Part shown: positions 10,689-23,238 of the stretch, piece by piece | Numbering within the stretch: position 1 is the first letter of the stretch | How the letters are laid out: each line of letters opens with the position of its first letter | Assembly (NCBI GenBank): GCA_026075535.2 | Contig: AP026548.1 | Coordinates: 7,068,001-7,132,000, forward strand | Length of the DNA stretch: 64,000 nucleotides | Reading direction: 5' to 3' | Source: Tricholoma matsutake | Taxonomy: Eukaryota; Basidiomycota; Agaricomycetes; Agaricales; Tricholomataceae | The notes under the pieces: generated by a model | The model's database searches: none | Seen by the model: the letters and a program-made list of their open reading frames with translations, nothing else | What the model was told of the DNA's origin: nothing | Translations under genes and position numbers: made by a program

Positions 10689-13600
10689 ATCGTACGCCCT
10701 CACTGCCTGTCCATAACCGCTTTGAAGTCTTGTCAGTTGAATCCCCGGAGAATGAATCCATTTCTGTGACTGCTCCCCTCTCTGACCCTTCGAAGTTGGC
10801 TAAAGACGTACCTGCTCTCCCCATCTCTCCTTCTACTCCATGTCCCAAAATTAAATCATGGGAGTGTAAACTACCATGCAAGTATATTGTGGCATCCACT
10901 CCCTCTGCACATTCCTTAAACCTAGCCATCGAACTACAGACGACCGACACTGGACAGATACTCGGTGTCTCTGCACTCCTGGACTCTGGTGCGACTGGTC
11001 TCTTCATCGATTCCCATCTGGTACAACAACATCGTCTAAATACTCGCTCACTCTCACGTCCGATACCTGTATATAACGTGGATGGATCCCCAAATGAAGC
11101 TGGTGCCATCCGAGAGGTTGCAGACCTGGTTCTCCGTTACAAAGATCATAGTGAGCGTGCCCTTTTTGCTGTCACTCAATTAGGAAAGCAAAAGGCGATT
11201 TTGGGATATCCATGGCTTCAAGACCATAACCCAGAGGTCGACTGGCACACTGGGGAGGTTACCATGAGCCGATGTCCATCCCACTGTCGGATGTGTTTCA
11301 CAGAAGCCAGGCAAGAACGTCGTGGACAGAAGGCGGCAATACGACGAACTCAGAAGTGTCGTGCTGGACCCCTGCCTATACCTGAAGTGGAATTGGAAGG
11401 GGTTCCTGATCTAATGCTGGACTCGGATGATGATGATGAGGACCCAGAGGAAGTGGAGGAGGGTGATCGGATCTTCTACACTGCGATTCGCTCATCACAT
11501 GAGGTGTGTGCCACATCGAACATATCCCAATGCCTCGCCGAGGCCTTCCACAAAAACAATGCTGCTAAATCCTCTACTAACTCCTTACTCCCTCATCTCC
11601 ATGAGTTTGAAGACGTGTTCTCCAAGGAGTCATTCGACTCTCTTCCTGTGCGTAAGCCATGGGATCACGCGATCGAACTCACCCCCGGTGCAACCCCTTC
11701 ATCCTGCAAGGTCTATCCTCTCTCTCCGGAGGAACAACGGCAGCTTGACCAGTTCATCGACGAGCACCTGGCCTCTGGACGTATTCGACCATCGAAGTCA
11801 CCCATGGCCTCTCCCTTTTTCTTTGTCAAGAAGAAGGATGGCTCACTTCGACCGGTTCAAGACTACAGAAGACTCAACAACATCACGGTCAAAAATTGCT
11901 ACCCACTACCCCTCATCTCCGAACTCGTAAACCAGCTCCGTGGAGCCCAATACTTCACCAAGCTCGATGTCTGTTGGGGCTATAATAATGTGAGGATAAA
12001 GGAGGGAGATGAGTGGAAGGCAGCCTTTCGTACCAACTGTGGTCTTTTTGAACCGCTTGTCATGTTCTTTGGCCTTACTAATAGCCCTGCCACCTTTCAG
12101 ACCATGATGAACAACATCTTCCATGACCTCATCCTCGAAGGCGTTGTCTGCATCTATCTTGACGACATCCTCATCTTCACTCACACGGTTGAAGAGCACC
12201 GTCGCATCACGCGCCTCATCCTAGAGCGACTTCGACGGTACAAACTCTACCTTCATCAGGACAAATGCAAGTTCGAAAGGACCAAGATCGAGTACCTCGG
12301 CCTGATTATCTTGGAGGGTCAAGTGGAGATGGATCCTATCAAGGTAAACGGGGTCACAGCTTGGCCAACGCCCACGAACAAGAAGGAGGTGCAGTCTTTC
12401 CTGGGCTTCATCAATTTTTATCGGCGTTTTATCAAGGATTTCTCACATCATGCACGACCGCTGTTCGACTTGACAGGAAAGGAGGCATGGAGGTGGGATA
12501 ATGCACAACAGGAGGCGTTCGAAAAGCTTAAGGAGATGGTCACTTCCACTCCAATCCTTACCTTTGCTGACGATTCGCGTCCTTTTCGTGTAGAAGCCGA
12601 CAGTCCTGACTTTGCGACGGGCGCTGTGTTGTCTCAGCAGTCTCCGGAGGACCAGAAGTGGCATCCTGTTGCGTTCTACTCCAAAAGCCTTAGTGCTGTA
12701 GAGAGAAACTACAAGATCCACGACAAGGAGATGTTGGCGATAATGCGTGCGCTTGAGGAGTGGCGACACTTCCTCGAGGGTGCCCAACACAAGGTGGAAA
12801 TTTGGATGGATCACAAGAACCTCGAGTACTTCATGACGGCCAAGAAATTGAACCGTCGTCAAGCTCGTTGGTCCCTGTATCTATCTAGATTCAACTTCTC
12901 CTTGCACCACCGTCCGGGTCGCAGCATGGGGAAGACCGATGCCCTATCCCGATGTGCAGACCATGGGGATGGCAGTGGTGACAACCAAAACATTGTGCTG
13001 TTGCAGCCAGACCTGTTCACCATTCAGGCACTGGAAGGCATCGTACCCCAGGGCGAGGAGCAGGACATTCTACGTGACATTCGTCGTGCAAACCGTAGCA
13101 GTTTACATGAGGATGTTGTTGCCCGAGCTGTTAAAGAACTGAGGAAGGGATCGACCCTTTCCTTACGTGCGGCAGAGTGGGCTGAAAAGGAGGACTTGTT
13201 GTATTTCAGGGATCGCATCTATGTTCCCAATGACCCAGACCTTCGCCGGCACATCATATCCCAGCACCATGACTCACAGATTGCTGGCCACCCCGGACGC
13301 TGGAAGACCTTGGAGCTCACCTCACGGAACTATTGGTGACCACAAATGTCACGGCTCATTGGTCAGTATTGTCACACTTGTGACCTTTGCTTATGCACCA
13401 AGGTCCCTCGTCGCAAGCCTATTGGTGAGCTACACCCTCTTCCTGTTCCAGAGAGTCATTGGGATGTCGTCAGCGTCGACTTTGTGGTGGAATTGCCAGA
13501 GTCAAACGGGTTTGATGCGGTGATGTGCACAGTTGACTCAGTGGGAAGATGCGCTCACTTCATTCCCACTCACACCACTGTCAGTGCCCTAGGTGCCGCT

Positions 13601-14866
13601 CGACTCTACCTCCACCACGTGTGGAAATTACATGGACTTCCTGGTGCCTTCCTCTCGGATCGTGGCCCTGAGTTCATGGCAGAGTTCACTCATGAGCTGT
13701 ACCGACTCCTGGGGATCAAACTCCTCGCTTCAACTGCTTATCACCCACAAACTGATGGCCAGATGGAGCGAGTCAACCAGGAACTGGAGCAGTACATCTG
13801 CCTCTTTGTCAATGAACGCCAGGACGATTGGGATGATCTCCTTCCTTTGGCCGAGTTCGGGTACAACAACCATGTCCATGCTTCCACTCAACAGACCCCT
13901 TTCCTCTTAGACACTGGACGACATCCACGCATGGGATTTGAACCTCGCCAAACTCCCTCACACATCGAGACAGTGAATGAGTTCACAGAATGCATGAGGG
14001 ATAGCTTGGAGGAGGCAAGGGCAGCCTTAGCAAAGGCGGCAAAGGCGAAGGACGACATGGCGCGATTTTACAACCAATGCCACTCCCCAACCCCTCAGTA
14101 CAAGGTTGGTGATCGAGTTTATCTTGACTCCAGTGACATCTCCACTACACGTCCATCCAAGAAACTCGCTCATCGCTTCTTGGGACCTTTCCCCATTGTC
14201 AAGTGCGTTGGAACACATGCCTATCGTCTACGCCTCCCAGCCTCCATGTCCAGACTCCATCCCATCTTCCATGTCGTCAAATTGCTTCCAGCTCCCCCAG
14301 ATCCGTTCCCAGGACGCCATTCACACCCACCACCACCACCTACAGTGATTGAGGGAGAACCCCAATATGAAGTCGAGTCAATCTTGGACAGCTGTTTGCG
14401 TCAAGGAAAACTCCAGTATTTGGTACATTGGAAGGGTTATGGGTATGAGGAGAACTCATGGGTCGAAGAGTCTGACGTAAATGCCCCTCGGTTAATCAAG
14501 GAATTCCACCGAAGGCACACTGCTGCACCGCATCACATTCAAGTCACAGACTTTGGTCGTATACGATTTCGAATGCATCGGGGCAATGCATCTTACAGAG
14601 GGGGTGATGTAAAGGGACTAGGGGGGTGCCCTGTGTGTTTTTCCTATTTTTTATGTTCATCCCATATTTTTCCCCACCTCATTTCCTTCTATTCTTCATT
14701 TTCTATGATTTTTCCGGATTTTATTACTAATTTTCCCTTGCTATCATGTTTGTATATGTTGACACTTTTATATTTAGAGGCGGAGTACCCCTTCCGACAC
14801 ATACCCCTTGGTATGATGTCATTCGGCGGCCTTGATCCGCCTATCTCCGCCTTTTTCTATTTTTAG
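10685..14866 (+). pseudogene. Gypsy pol (protease, RT, RNase H, integrase, chromodomain), one TGA
   Basis: The pol frame is open from 10643 and overlaps the gag end in the -1 phase. It has no ATG at the overlap, so pol is probably made by frameshift. Domains in order: protease (LLDSGATGLF, about 10975); reverse transcriptase with YLDD at 12154-12165; RNase H (about 12570-12930, ending DALSR); integrase zinc region (H…H…C..C, 13230-13400); DDE core (13450-14010); and a chromodomain (YEVESILDS…YLVHWKGYG…SWV, about 14365-14490) that directs insertion to chromatin. The only break is TGA at 13337-13339, where the integrase has Trp followed by a stop. The frame reads through into the 3' LTR to 14866; the true end is probably near the LTR boundary. 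Confidence 0.92.
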
Positions 14867-15032
14867 GTTATATTTGATTTTTGTCGTCTTCACATATACT
14901 GGGCATCAGCAAGGGGATCCTTAGAGTTTTTCTTCGGATTTCCCTTTGCTAGGTGCGCCCCCAATCCCTGTATTATGTAGTATAATTTTAACTTCGGATT
15001 TCCCTTTGCTAGAGGCTTAGGTTGCCCTTATA
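14608..15032 (+). repeat. Gypsy element 3' LTR
   Basis: A 425-bp LTR preceded by a purine run (agaggggg, about 14597-14604) that fits a polypurine tract. The target repeat GTATT follows directly at 15033-15037. Confidence 0.93.
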
Positions 15033-15037
15033 GTATT

Positions 15038-15370
15038 TCTGTGACCAAAAATGGCAACAGGTGATGAACCAGATTGCAAGGGCACTCATTGACCAAATTA
15101 TACAAGTGGCTAAGGAGGGTACGCATTTAAAGGTTGGTTTGCCATTTGCTCTCTCCAACTTTTCTGTGACCCACATTAACACCTATCACAGGTCGTTGTT
15201 TGCATCCCAGAAGTCCTAGGGTTTGCAGGTGACATCAAATCAAAGAACTCGATCAAGATCATCATGGCAGCACAGTATCGTACGATGAATCACAGTGGGA
15301 GTAGTATTTATAAGGAAATCCACAAGGCAGGGTACGAATCACTCCTGCCACCTGGGTTATGTTGGTAGTT
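15038..15370 (+). other. Possible exon pair of an unrecognised gene cut by the gypsy insertion
   Basis: One plus-strand reading gives QVMNQIARALIDQIIQVAKEG from about 15060. A possible intron begins GTACGC near 15119 and ends CACAG near 15193. The reading then continues VVCIPEVLGFAGDIKSKNSI and MAAQYRTMNHSGSSIY. The two pieces look protein-like and the splice sites are plausible, but I do not recognise the family. The 5' part would lie on the far side of the gypsy element (before 8973), where I could not find it. Confidence 0.25.
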
Positions 15371-16761
15371 AATGTTGATGGTTGTGACTGTTTTCAAAGT
15401 GGATTACATCTGATACTACCATCTTCAGTTGTATGATTGGATAAATGTGCCTCTTGGTATGTTCTCTATCGTCTCCTGCTGATATTTGGGGAAACCATTA
15501 GCCTCACTAATCAAATGAATGGAAATCAACTCTAATGTCTCATTCCATGAAGCCCAGGTAGCAGTCATGTGACAGTAGGTTCAAATGCCAACTAGAAGAT
15601 GGTAACTCAGACCTTCCCCAGTCCAACTACAGAGAGGATTGTGGTTAGCCAGAAGTCGCCCCGAGGACCAAGATGGTGCTGATCCCAGTGTCGGTGGAGG
15701 AGGTGAGGCAAATTGTGTCAAGATTTGAACATGGGTCAGATGCAATTAGGATGATGAGAATGTTTCGGATAATGTGGGCCATCATGCATTGTTGTATATG
15801 ACATGCTTGCAGGATGATGTGTATGTGCTTTTTTGTTGTAGGGGTTATTGGTACTGATGTTAATGGGTCAGATATGTGTTGGAGTTGTTGTATATGCATA
15901 GCAAGGTTTCATGGATGATCTGAGGGGTTATTGTGAGTTGTCTTTACAGATGTTACCACTTTGCCATCCAGATCAGTTTGGCCAATCTCAATGATCACAG
16001 TCAGAAGGTATCAATGTTCTTGCAGCTGTATTCATATGGACTAACTATCTCCACTATGATAGGGAGATGGTGACTCTGTGTAGTCAAAGACCAGGACACT
16101 CTTTTTGTTGTGCTCAAAATGTCAATCCCCATTTGAAAGATAAAATTGTCCTGAATTGTATTGTCTATTTTGAACATTATATCCTATTCTGGAATCATAT
16201 TTAGGCCATACTTAAATTGTCAAAACACTGATGTGTCACTATAATTGATCTTCTGCTTGCAGTTGAGTCTCAAGGCCACAAGGAACATACACAATTGCGA
16301 TAGACTTGAGCCTTTTGTAGGATTAACAGGATGTTAGGACAGATTGCCAGTATTGTTTAGACTCTAATACTGGATATGTAGCTAGATTACTTGCATAGTA
16401 GTTTTAGCATGAATGGCACCACAGCAAACACTACATGTGATATATTCTTCATTCCACAGAAAACCACAAATGTTATCTTGGCCTCGATGTGCCGCTTCCC
16501 CGACATGTATTACTCTTTGTCCAACCAATATCAGTTTGATCCACCTTGAGCTCTTTCTAGTTCTCATTACTCAGTTCTCTTCACACTCATTACATATCCA
16601 GTCATGTTTGATGAGTCAAAATATTAAAACTTCCAACATCAAAATACTATGTACTTACAACATGTAGTTTTAATGCCTTTATTGCCTAGAAATATTATGA
16701 GTTGGCATTAGCTGTGAGTTACAGGTACAACTTGGATGCCAAAATACTATGCAGTCTTAGT
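15371..16761. other. No gene recognised
   Basis: The bases between the gypsy element and the Tnp2 element carry only short frames in AT-rich sequence. I see no domain, RNA gene or tandem repeat. Confidence 0.4.
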
Positions 16762-16768
16762 CCTGACC

Positions 16769-16811
16769 CCCAGTAGGAAGTCCGTTGTTTACCTAAGATT
16801 TTTATCTATTT
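16769..16811 (+). repeat. Left terminal inverted repeat of the Tnp2 element
   Basis: 43 bp beginning CCCAGTAGGAAGTCC; 42 of 43 bases match the inverse of 23239-23281. The subterminal stretch to about 16880 repeats ATCTAT and TCGAC words, the likely transposase binding sites. Confidence 0.88.
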
Positions 16812-16943
16812 GTAGCTACTATATCTATTGTAATCTATCGACGTTGATTACTATCGTTCAAGGGTTGCATTGGTCGACACAATTCTCCATGTAATAGACT
16901 CATTTTGACTTGATATACCTGAGCAGTTGCCTGACTTTGCACA

Positions 16944-19900
16944 ATGACCTCAAAACAGAAGAGATGCACTCCACACAACATCTACACTGAAAAACGTGCT
17001 GAACGAGAATTCCAGGATTTCATCCAACATTCCAAATCGAAAAATGTGCCGGCAACCTCGAAACTGACCCAAGCTACCGACAAGAATGCTCTGGCAGCTC
17101 CCAAATGACAAAAGCTTACACCACCAGAAGTTCATCAACATATTTTCAATTTTGGTCATTTCTAATCTTATCTCAGAATTCAGACGAAGACCAAGGCGCC
17201 TCCAGCCCTGGTGTTAATGAGATCAATAATCCAATACTGCCTGGCAGTGCTTCTGATCACGATCTGGAGGGTGGATACATTCCTGATCACCACCCCAGTG
17301 GTTCTCAAGAGTCTGGACCCAGCACTGCTTCCAATCTAGGTTCTTTTCAGCCAGCCATGTTGGATCTCGAAGAAGGGGAACCAGATACTGGAATATATAT
17401 ACCTGCCCTCCAGGTCACGATGACGAACATACAAGCTTTGAAGAATGCAACTCTTGAGGAAAGCGGAATGGCTCCTGAGGATATTGATTGGCTCAGGGAC
17501 CCAGAATTGGCACATGGCACTCTGGACATGTCGGATACACATCTAGTGAAGGCACTGTGCCACTTTATTTACTCGACAGATACATCTCGCAATCACTATG
17601 AAACCATATGAAAGGTTGACATGGCAGCCTACCCTGGCAACAAATTCTTGTCATTTGATCAGGCCAAACGGACTCTCAAGGAAATTGCTGGTGTCATACC
17701 TATAAAACACGATATGTGTCCTTCTAGTTGCGCTGCTTTCACAGGCGCATACTCCAGTCTCGATGCATGTCCATACTGCAGTGCTCCTCGTTACGATGCA
17801 AATGGAAGGCCTCGACAACAGTTTACAACAATTCTGATCAGTCCAGTACTTCAAGCATTCTATGGATCACCTCAAACAGCTGCAGAGATGCACTATTTCG
17901 AGAAGAGGCTCACAGAGATCTCGGAATACCTCTGGACACATGATGGCCAAATGGAGTACTATGATGACACAGTGTGCTTGTACGACCTCTTGCAAGCTTG
18001 GGCTTCTGGTCAATTCACCAAAGATGACATCGCATTACAGCTTTCCATTGATGGTGCGCAGCTGTATCAGGACAAAGCCTCTGACTGCTGGATGTTCATC
18101 TGGATTATCCATAATTTTTGCCCTGGACTACGTTACACAAAATCTTTTGTCATACCAGGCAGCTTTGTCCCCGGTCCCAATAAACCACGAGATATTGACT
18201 CTTAGCTATTTCCCTCACTCTATCATGTTGCTGCTATACAACACAAAGGCCTCAAAATATTTGATGCATCTAGATTGGAGATACTGCAATCCATTCCCAT
18301 TGTCATCATAGCATCCGCTGATAGCCCTGGTTCCGCTTCCATGTCAGGTTTTGTTGGCCACAGTGGCAAACAAGGGTGCCAAGTCTACTGCGCAATCATT
18401 GGTCAGCATCGAGAAGGTGACCCACATTATTTCCCAGTCATGTCCAAACCAGAAGGATATGCGATACCAGGATGCACTCACAATGATGTTACATTCAAAG
18501 ATCTGCACAATTTTTGACAGAACATCAGCATAACCTATAAAAGGAACCTCCAGTACTTGCTTTCGGCTGAAAACCCTAATCAGTACAAAGAGCATCGTAA
18601 GGCAACAGGTCTTTGCAAGCCCACACTCTTTTCTGGGCTTATCACACTTGGTGTTCCTGGCATCTTTACCATGGATCTGATGCACCTTTCTGTTCTCAAT
18701 GATCCCAATCTACTTTTGGGACTTTGGTGAGACACAATCAAATGCTATCTGCCTGACAAAATCTCCACCTGGGATTGGGCCATTCTCAAGGGACAAAAAA
18801 TCTGGAAGGCTCATGGTGACTCGATTGACCTGGTGAGACCATTTATTCCCTCCTCATTTGGGTGTGCACCTCGTAATCCAGCTGAAAAGATCAATTCTGG
18901 GTACAAAGCTTGGGAATTTCAGTTGTATATCTATGGACTTGGGCCTGTGCTACTTCGACATATCCTTCCTCAGCCATACTGGGAAAACTACTGCAAATTG
19001 GTTTCTGGGATTCAAGTACTTCAGCGTCCTATTATCACTCCACAGGATCTTTGGAATGGCAATAGAGTTCTCAAGGAGTTTGTCAGGGATTTCGAGGCAC
19101 TTTACTACCAACACAAGGAATCTCGTATTCATTATGTTCATCACAGCATCCATCTCCTCACTCACATTGCCCCCGAAACTGTCCACGCAGGTCCACTTGC
19201 CTGTTATGCACAGTGGACAATGGAAACTGCTATCAGAAATCTAGGCAAAGAAATTTGCCAAGACAAAGATCCCTACCGCAACCTTGAAGAACGTGGTGTG
19301 ATTCGCGCTCAAGCCAACTCGTTGATGGCAATGTACCCAAAGCTTGACATTAATTATGGTGCATGTACCCTGTTGATCTATGCACATAGCTTTCCAGGTG
19401 GCTATGCATTTCTACCACGATGTGACAACACTACAAGGCCCATGGCACAGCTCAAGTATGATGCATTGATGGAATACTGGCAGCGTGAAGGATGGCCAAA
19501 CCAATCATCTTGGCCAAATGCAATTGTTCGTTGGGCATGGCTGCAATTGCCAAATGGACAATGGGCACAATCAATCTGGTCTGAGTCAAACAGCAAGTCT
19601 TCCCTTCACTGAACATCTTGCATTGAGGTGAGTCCCAATCATTTATTCTTCTGTAAACATTCTCTGAAAATTATTGTAGATCGATTATGGTGGTAAAATG
19701 TGTATCGCAAACATCTCATATTACATCTACCTACAGTTTGATGACCTGGAATATCCCCTCGCTGTCGTCAACCTGTTCTCTTTCCCCAATGCAACTCTCC
19801 TATCCCAATCAAGCCAGACTGTTTACCTTTGCAATGCGTTGGAAGGCCAGGAAGCAATCAGAGTGATTCCCATCACATCCATCAAGTCAGTCATCTCAAT

Positions 19901-20054
19901 GTTTCCTGATCTGAAGGTCATGCCAGATGGGAAGCTTGTCAACACACAAAAGTTTGCATTGTTAAGGCACCCATTCATTGAACTCACAAAATACAATACA
20001 GAAGGTTTGTTTGAAGAAGAGGAAGACAACGAGACAGATGCAATGATAGAATAG
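16944..20054 (+). pseudogene. Tnp2-family transposase, broken by in-frame stops
   Basis: The candidate start is ATG 16944; the main phase is open from 17105 to 19612. It has stops at 17609 (TGA), 18203 (TAG), 18515 (TGA), 18728 (TGA) and 19610 (TGA). The last exon (19737-20054) joins through a GTGAGT…CTACAG intron at 19628-19736 in phase 0. Visible family landmarks include a zinc-like motif (HDMCPSSCAAF…CPYCSAPRYD), SIDGAQLYQDKASDCW, PGPNKPRDIDS, SGFVGHSGKQGC, WDWAILKGQKIWKAHGD, NPAEKINSGYKAWEF and QWTMETAIRNLG. These match the Tnp2 transposases common in mushroom genomes; assignment is from memory of the family. It would cut and rejoin the element ends. At least two TGA codons (18515, 18728) sit where related proteins have Arg. 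Confidence 0.85.
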
Positions 20055-20069
20055 TGCTATTTTTTCGTG

Positions 20070-20703
20070 TCAATATCTACAAGTGTAGTGTCGTCCCATG
20101 AAAAAGAACCATCGTGCACAGAATTTTGTTGACTCTTGGAGTGAGAAGTTCAAAAAGTCATTAATTATTGTAACTTGAACACTTACTGATACCATCAAAG
20201 GAGTGTTCACATGATAGATCAGACGGTTGCCACCAGGAGAGATACGTGTCCTGAGAACAGGCCCAAACAGCGTGTTGATGTCAACAGTAGAGCCAGGAGA
20301 AAAAAACTCGATCATTTGTTTCTGTGCACTTGAGGAACTGTGGAAGTGGTGAGTAGTGTAAAATCAATACCAAAACGGCTGATTGTGGTTACCGCAGCTG
20401 CGTGAGTTCTTGTAAGGCTTGTAAGAGCTGCAGATTGCCACTTTCAATGAGTGTTTCCAGGTTCGCATTACGAATGGCAGTGAGAAAATCTGTATTGGTG
20501 TGTTGGATGGTGGTCATAGTGGTAAGTAGACTTTGTTTATTTACTTCATCCAAATCCTCTTGCCTTCTTCCTTTCCCCCAACACATCCAATGAATTTCAA
20601 TGTTTCCACTGGCTTCAGTACGATTGACCCAACCTTGCAACACTCCAATTGGAGTTCCCTGTGGATGCCAGCAACCAAAATCAGCGATCGATCTCAGGGC
20701 CAA
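20070..20703 (-). other. Unrecognised antisense gene or relic inside the Tnp2 element
   Basis: Two minus-strand frames lie between the two plus-strand genes. The first (20703-20389) begins ALRSIADFGCWHPQG and ends in a leucine-rich helical stretch (ESGNLQLLQALQELTQLR). The second (20315-20070) reads MIEFFSPGSTVDINTLFGPV then RTRISPGGNRLIYHVNTPL. A candidate intron could join them near 20320-20390. I do not recognise either piece. Protein-like composition in a gap between transposon genes makes a third element gene or captured cargo possible, but chance is not excluded. Confidence 0.3.
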
Positions 20704-20759
20704 CAGGCCCGGGATTGAAAACTATTTCCCCACAAGTAAACATTCCTGATTGTTGAACC

Positions 20760-22276
20760 ATGCAGCACTCACCCACATATTGCCAGGATCCCTCATCTAC
20801 ACATCTCACTCATCACGATATCCTCAATATCATACGCCAGGCTAGTGAATGGGATCTTACCACCTCAGGTAATGCTGCATATATGCGGTTAGAACTGACT
20901 TTGGTGCATGTCACAAATGAGAAGACTCAACTGGAGGGTTTGAAGTGCTCAGTGGAAGAGGAAGTCATTCACTTGCAATCGCGATTGCAGGTGATAGAGT
21001 GAGTTCTCGTATGATTCTTTTTTTTCCAACTTACAGCTGTTTCCAACAGGGAAATCAACAACAAACTGACTTGTGCACCTATGACCTTGCCTCAGGCTGT
21101 CTGCTCGAGCAACCAGACTTGGTCACATCTTCCCTCAACAAAGGATCCTCCATTGCCGCTTGATCAGCATCACTTTGATGATGTCAAGTTCTGGACTAAA
21201 AGCTCATGGAATGTTCACGAGAGAGTGCAATGAGGGGCAACAAATGGGAATGCAAAAAAAACAAAGAAATGCAGTCGACCAGAGAAAGAAATGCCCGACA
21301 ATGACTGTGATTCACTTGAGCCAAATACTGTGCACATCTATCTTGAAACAGAGGATGGTATCCCTGTGTCGAAGGCATTGATAACGCAGCAAGGGCAGAA
21401 GATACGAAGTCTTTGGACAACTCTCAGGAAACATGGCCTTGCACTGATGGTTTGGAGTGAAGCGGACAGTCTTGCAGTAAGGTTTGTAGATTCAGTGATG
21501 CTAAATGACCCCAGGTTCCATTACTTGTGACTGTGCGATGACAACTGGAAACTTAAACACTGGATGTCAAAAAATTACCCCTCCTGGGTAAGAAACCATC
21601 TCGTTCCTGATGGTGCTGTGAAAGCAAAGAAAGAGGCCCTGGACAATGCAAACCTCTTCACAATCACACCAGATCTGTCAGACAATAAGCTCAAGATGAC
21701 GCCGGATCCATCCGATGTGATCTCACATGAGGACATCACGGTAGGCTTTTCTTACCTCACATTAAAGAGACCCTGATTATAGTTACATTTGCAGATGAAC
21801 TCGTCATCACCATCACATCTGATGGCGGCTTTGAACATTGTGGACCCACTCCAGTATGTTTTACTTACATCTGACACAAATCTTATGTGAACACTGTTTG
21901 AAGGGATGATGATGCAGACGAAAGCGCAGACAACCGAACAGGCATGCCTATGGATTGTCCAGAAGCAACAATACAATCCCCTACCTCCGAGCCAGATTTG
22001 CACACTGTACTGCCAATCGCAACGGATGCACGCATGGATGAGGCACTGGCACGGATGACAACAGGAGCACATGAGGACAGCGTGCCCACACAAGCAACAG
22101 TCAGGGAAATCCTCCTGTTGACATCAGCCCCGCCAGTGGCCATGTCACTCACGGAGGAGCTGCCTCAATTAGCGGATGGACTGGCTCCCAAAAAACGGAA
22201 GCTAGCTGCACCTGCAGTCGTTAGCAATTCCATTAGCGACAAGTACGGGTTCTTTCTTCATATGATGTTTCTCTGA
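20760..22276 (+). pseudogene. Second gene of the Tnp2 element, accessory protein (multi-exon, broken)
   Basis: Pieces at 20760-21002, 21291-21776 and 21944-22276 read on the plus strand as one likely multi-exon gene. The first piece is helical, with a coiled-coil look. The middle piece has VHIYLETEDGIPVSKALI, then WTTLRKHGLALMVWSEAD…DPRFHYL, a TGA (21528-21530), then LCDDNWKLKHWMSKNYPSWV. A related companion protein accompanies Tnp2 elements in other basidiomycetes, and there Arg precedes LCD, so this stop is probably a CGA to TGA change. The C-terminal piece has a basic run PKKRKLAAP that could be a nuclear signal. It may help bind the subterminal repeats, like TnpA of plant CACTA elements; that role is an inference. 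Confidence 0.6.
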
Positions 22277-22664
22277 CAGTGCCATTAGGAATTTATGTCA
22301 GCAAGATTGGCTCAAGAGTCATGAAGGTGGGATGGAGGACAAATTCAAAGCATATTGGCTTGGCCTACCAGAAGAAGAGATAATGGTTACGTGTTGTTGC
22401 TTCTTTTTTTCAGGTTTACTCATTGCTTTGTGTCTATACCAGCGGTGGAAACAGGCCGCTTCCCTGCAGGTACATCCAATTTGTTCTACACATTGAGAAA
22501 AACTAACCAACATTGCCCTGTCATCAGAGGAAGGCCCATAACGAAGGAAAGAAGAAAAAGGGTATGTACTCGCGTGATGTTTTAATAATCTACTGATTGA
22601 CTTCTTGTAGCCTAATTCATTTCGGGCCTCTGGCTTCAGTTTCACTTGCACCACATCACCTTCA

Positions 22665-22925
22665 CGCATTTTTCTCGCCAGCTCGCTTTCACGGACTGAC
22701 CTCGCTCACGGACTCATCTTGCTTTCACATGTTTTTCTTTTCGGGTCGCTATTATGGACTTCAAGTTGCCCTTGCTCATGGACTCATGCTCACTCGTGGA
22801 CTCACCTTGCTCTTGCTCATGGACTCATGCTCGCTTTCACGGACTTATGCTCGCTTTCATGGACTTATGCTCACTTTCACGGACTTATGCTTGCTTTCAC
22901 AGTCTCAGACTCATTGCAACAATGG
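22665..22925 (+). repeat. Minisatellite with about 20-bp units (TCGCTTTCACGGACTTATGC)
   Basis: Imperfect units of about 20 bp repeat from about 22680 to 22905; the best copies are at 22827-22905 (tcgctttcacggacttatgc and near variants). Diverged copies carry ctcatggactcatg. The array lies near the right end of the Tnp2 element and explains several overlapping plus-strand frames with the repeated residues LSWTYAHF and LSRTYA, which are not genes. Confidence 0.8.
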
Positions 22926-23238
22926 ACTTATGTTTTTCTTTGGGTTTGGATGATGGAGTCGAGAAGAATTGAAGGGCTAGTCGATTGGAATAGATGGCTT
23001 TTGCAATTGTCAGTAATCGTAGGCAATAGAATGAATAGATTTATATCTATTACAACAACAAAAAAGCTGTGATCTAAGCAAATCTATCAAAATCAATAAT
23101 AATCTAAAATACAGTCGATTTACATCTATTTTCATAGATACAATAAATGAAAAATGTATGTAATCTATCTCAATCGACAGGATGTATGGTATATTCAACA
23201 TTTTTGTTGTGATCAATTTCTAACGACTCAAACTAACT

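Larger units (their letters stand above)
8978..15032 (+). mobile_element. Ty3/gypsy chromovirus retrotransposon, full length, inactivated
   Basis: A full-length Ty3/gypsy element. Its LTRs are 8978-9403 and 14608-15032 (426 and 425 bp), starting TGTAAGGG or TGTAAAGG and ending CCCTTATA, near-inverted ends. The 5-bp direct repeat GTATT is at 8973-8977 and 15033-15037. Internal order is gag, protease, reverse transcriptase, RNase H, integrase and chromodomain, which places it among chromoviruses. I count nine substitutions and one indel between LTRs (about 2%), so this is the youngest insertion in the window. Only three in-frame stops break the coding region, all TGA. Confidence 0.95.

Noticed and set aside
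22597..23072. Plus-strand frames with repeated LSWTYAHF and SRTYA residues
   Set aside because: They are translations of the 20-bp minisatellite in several phases.
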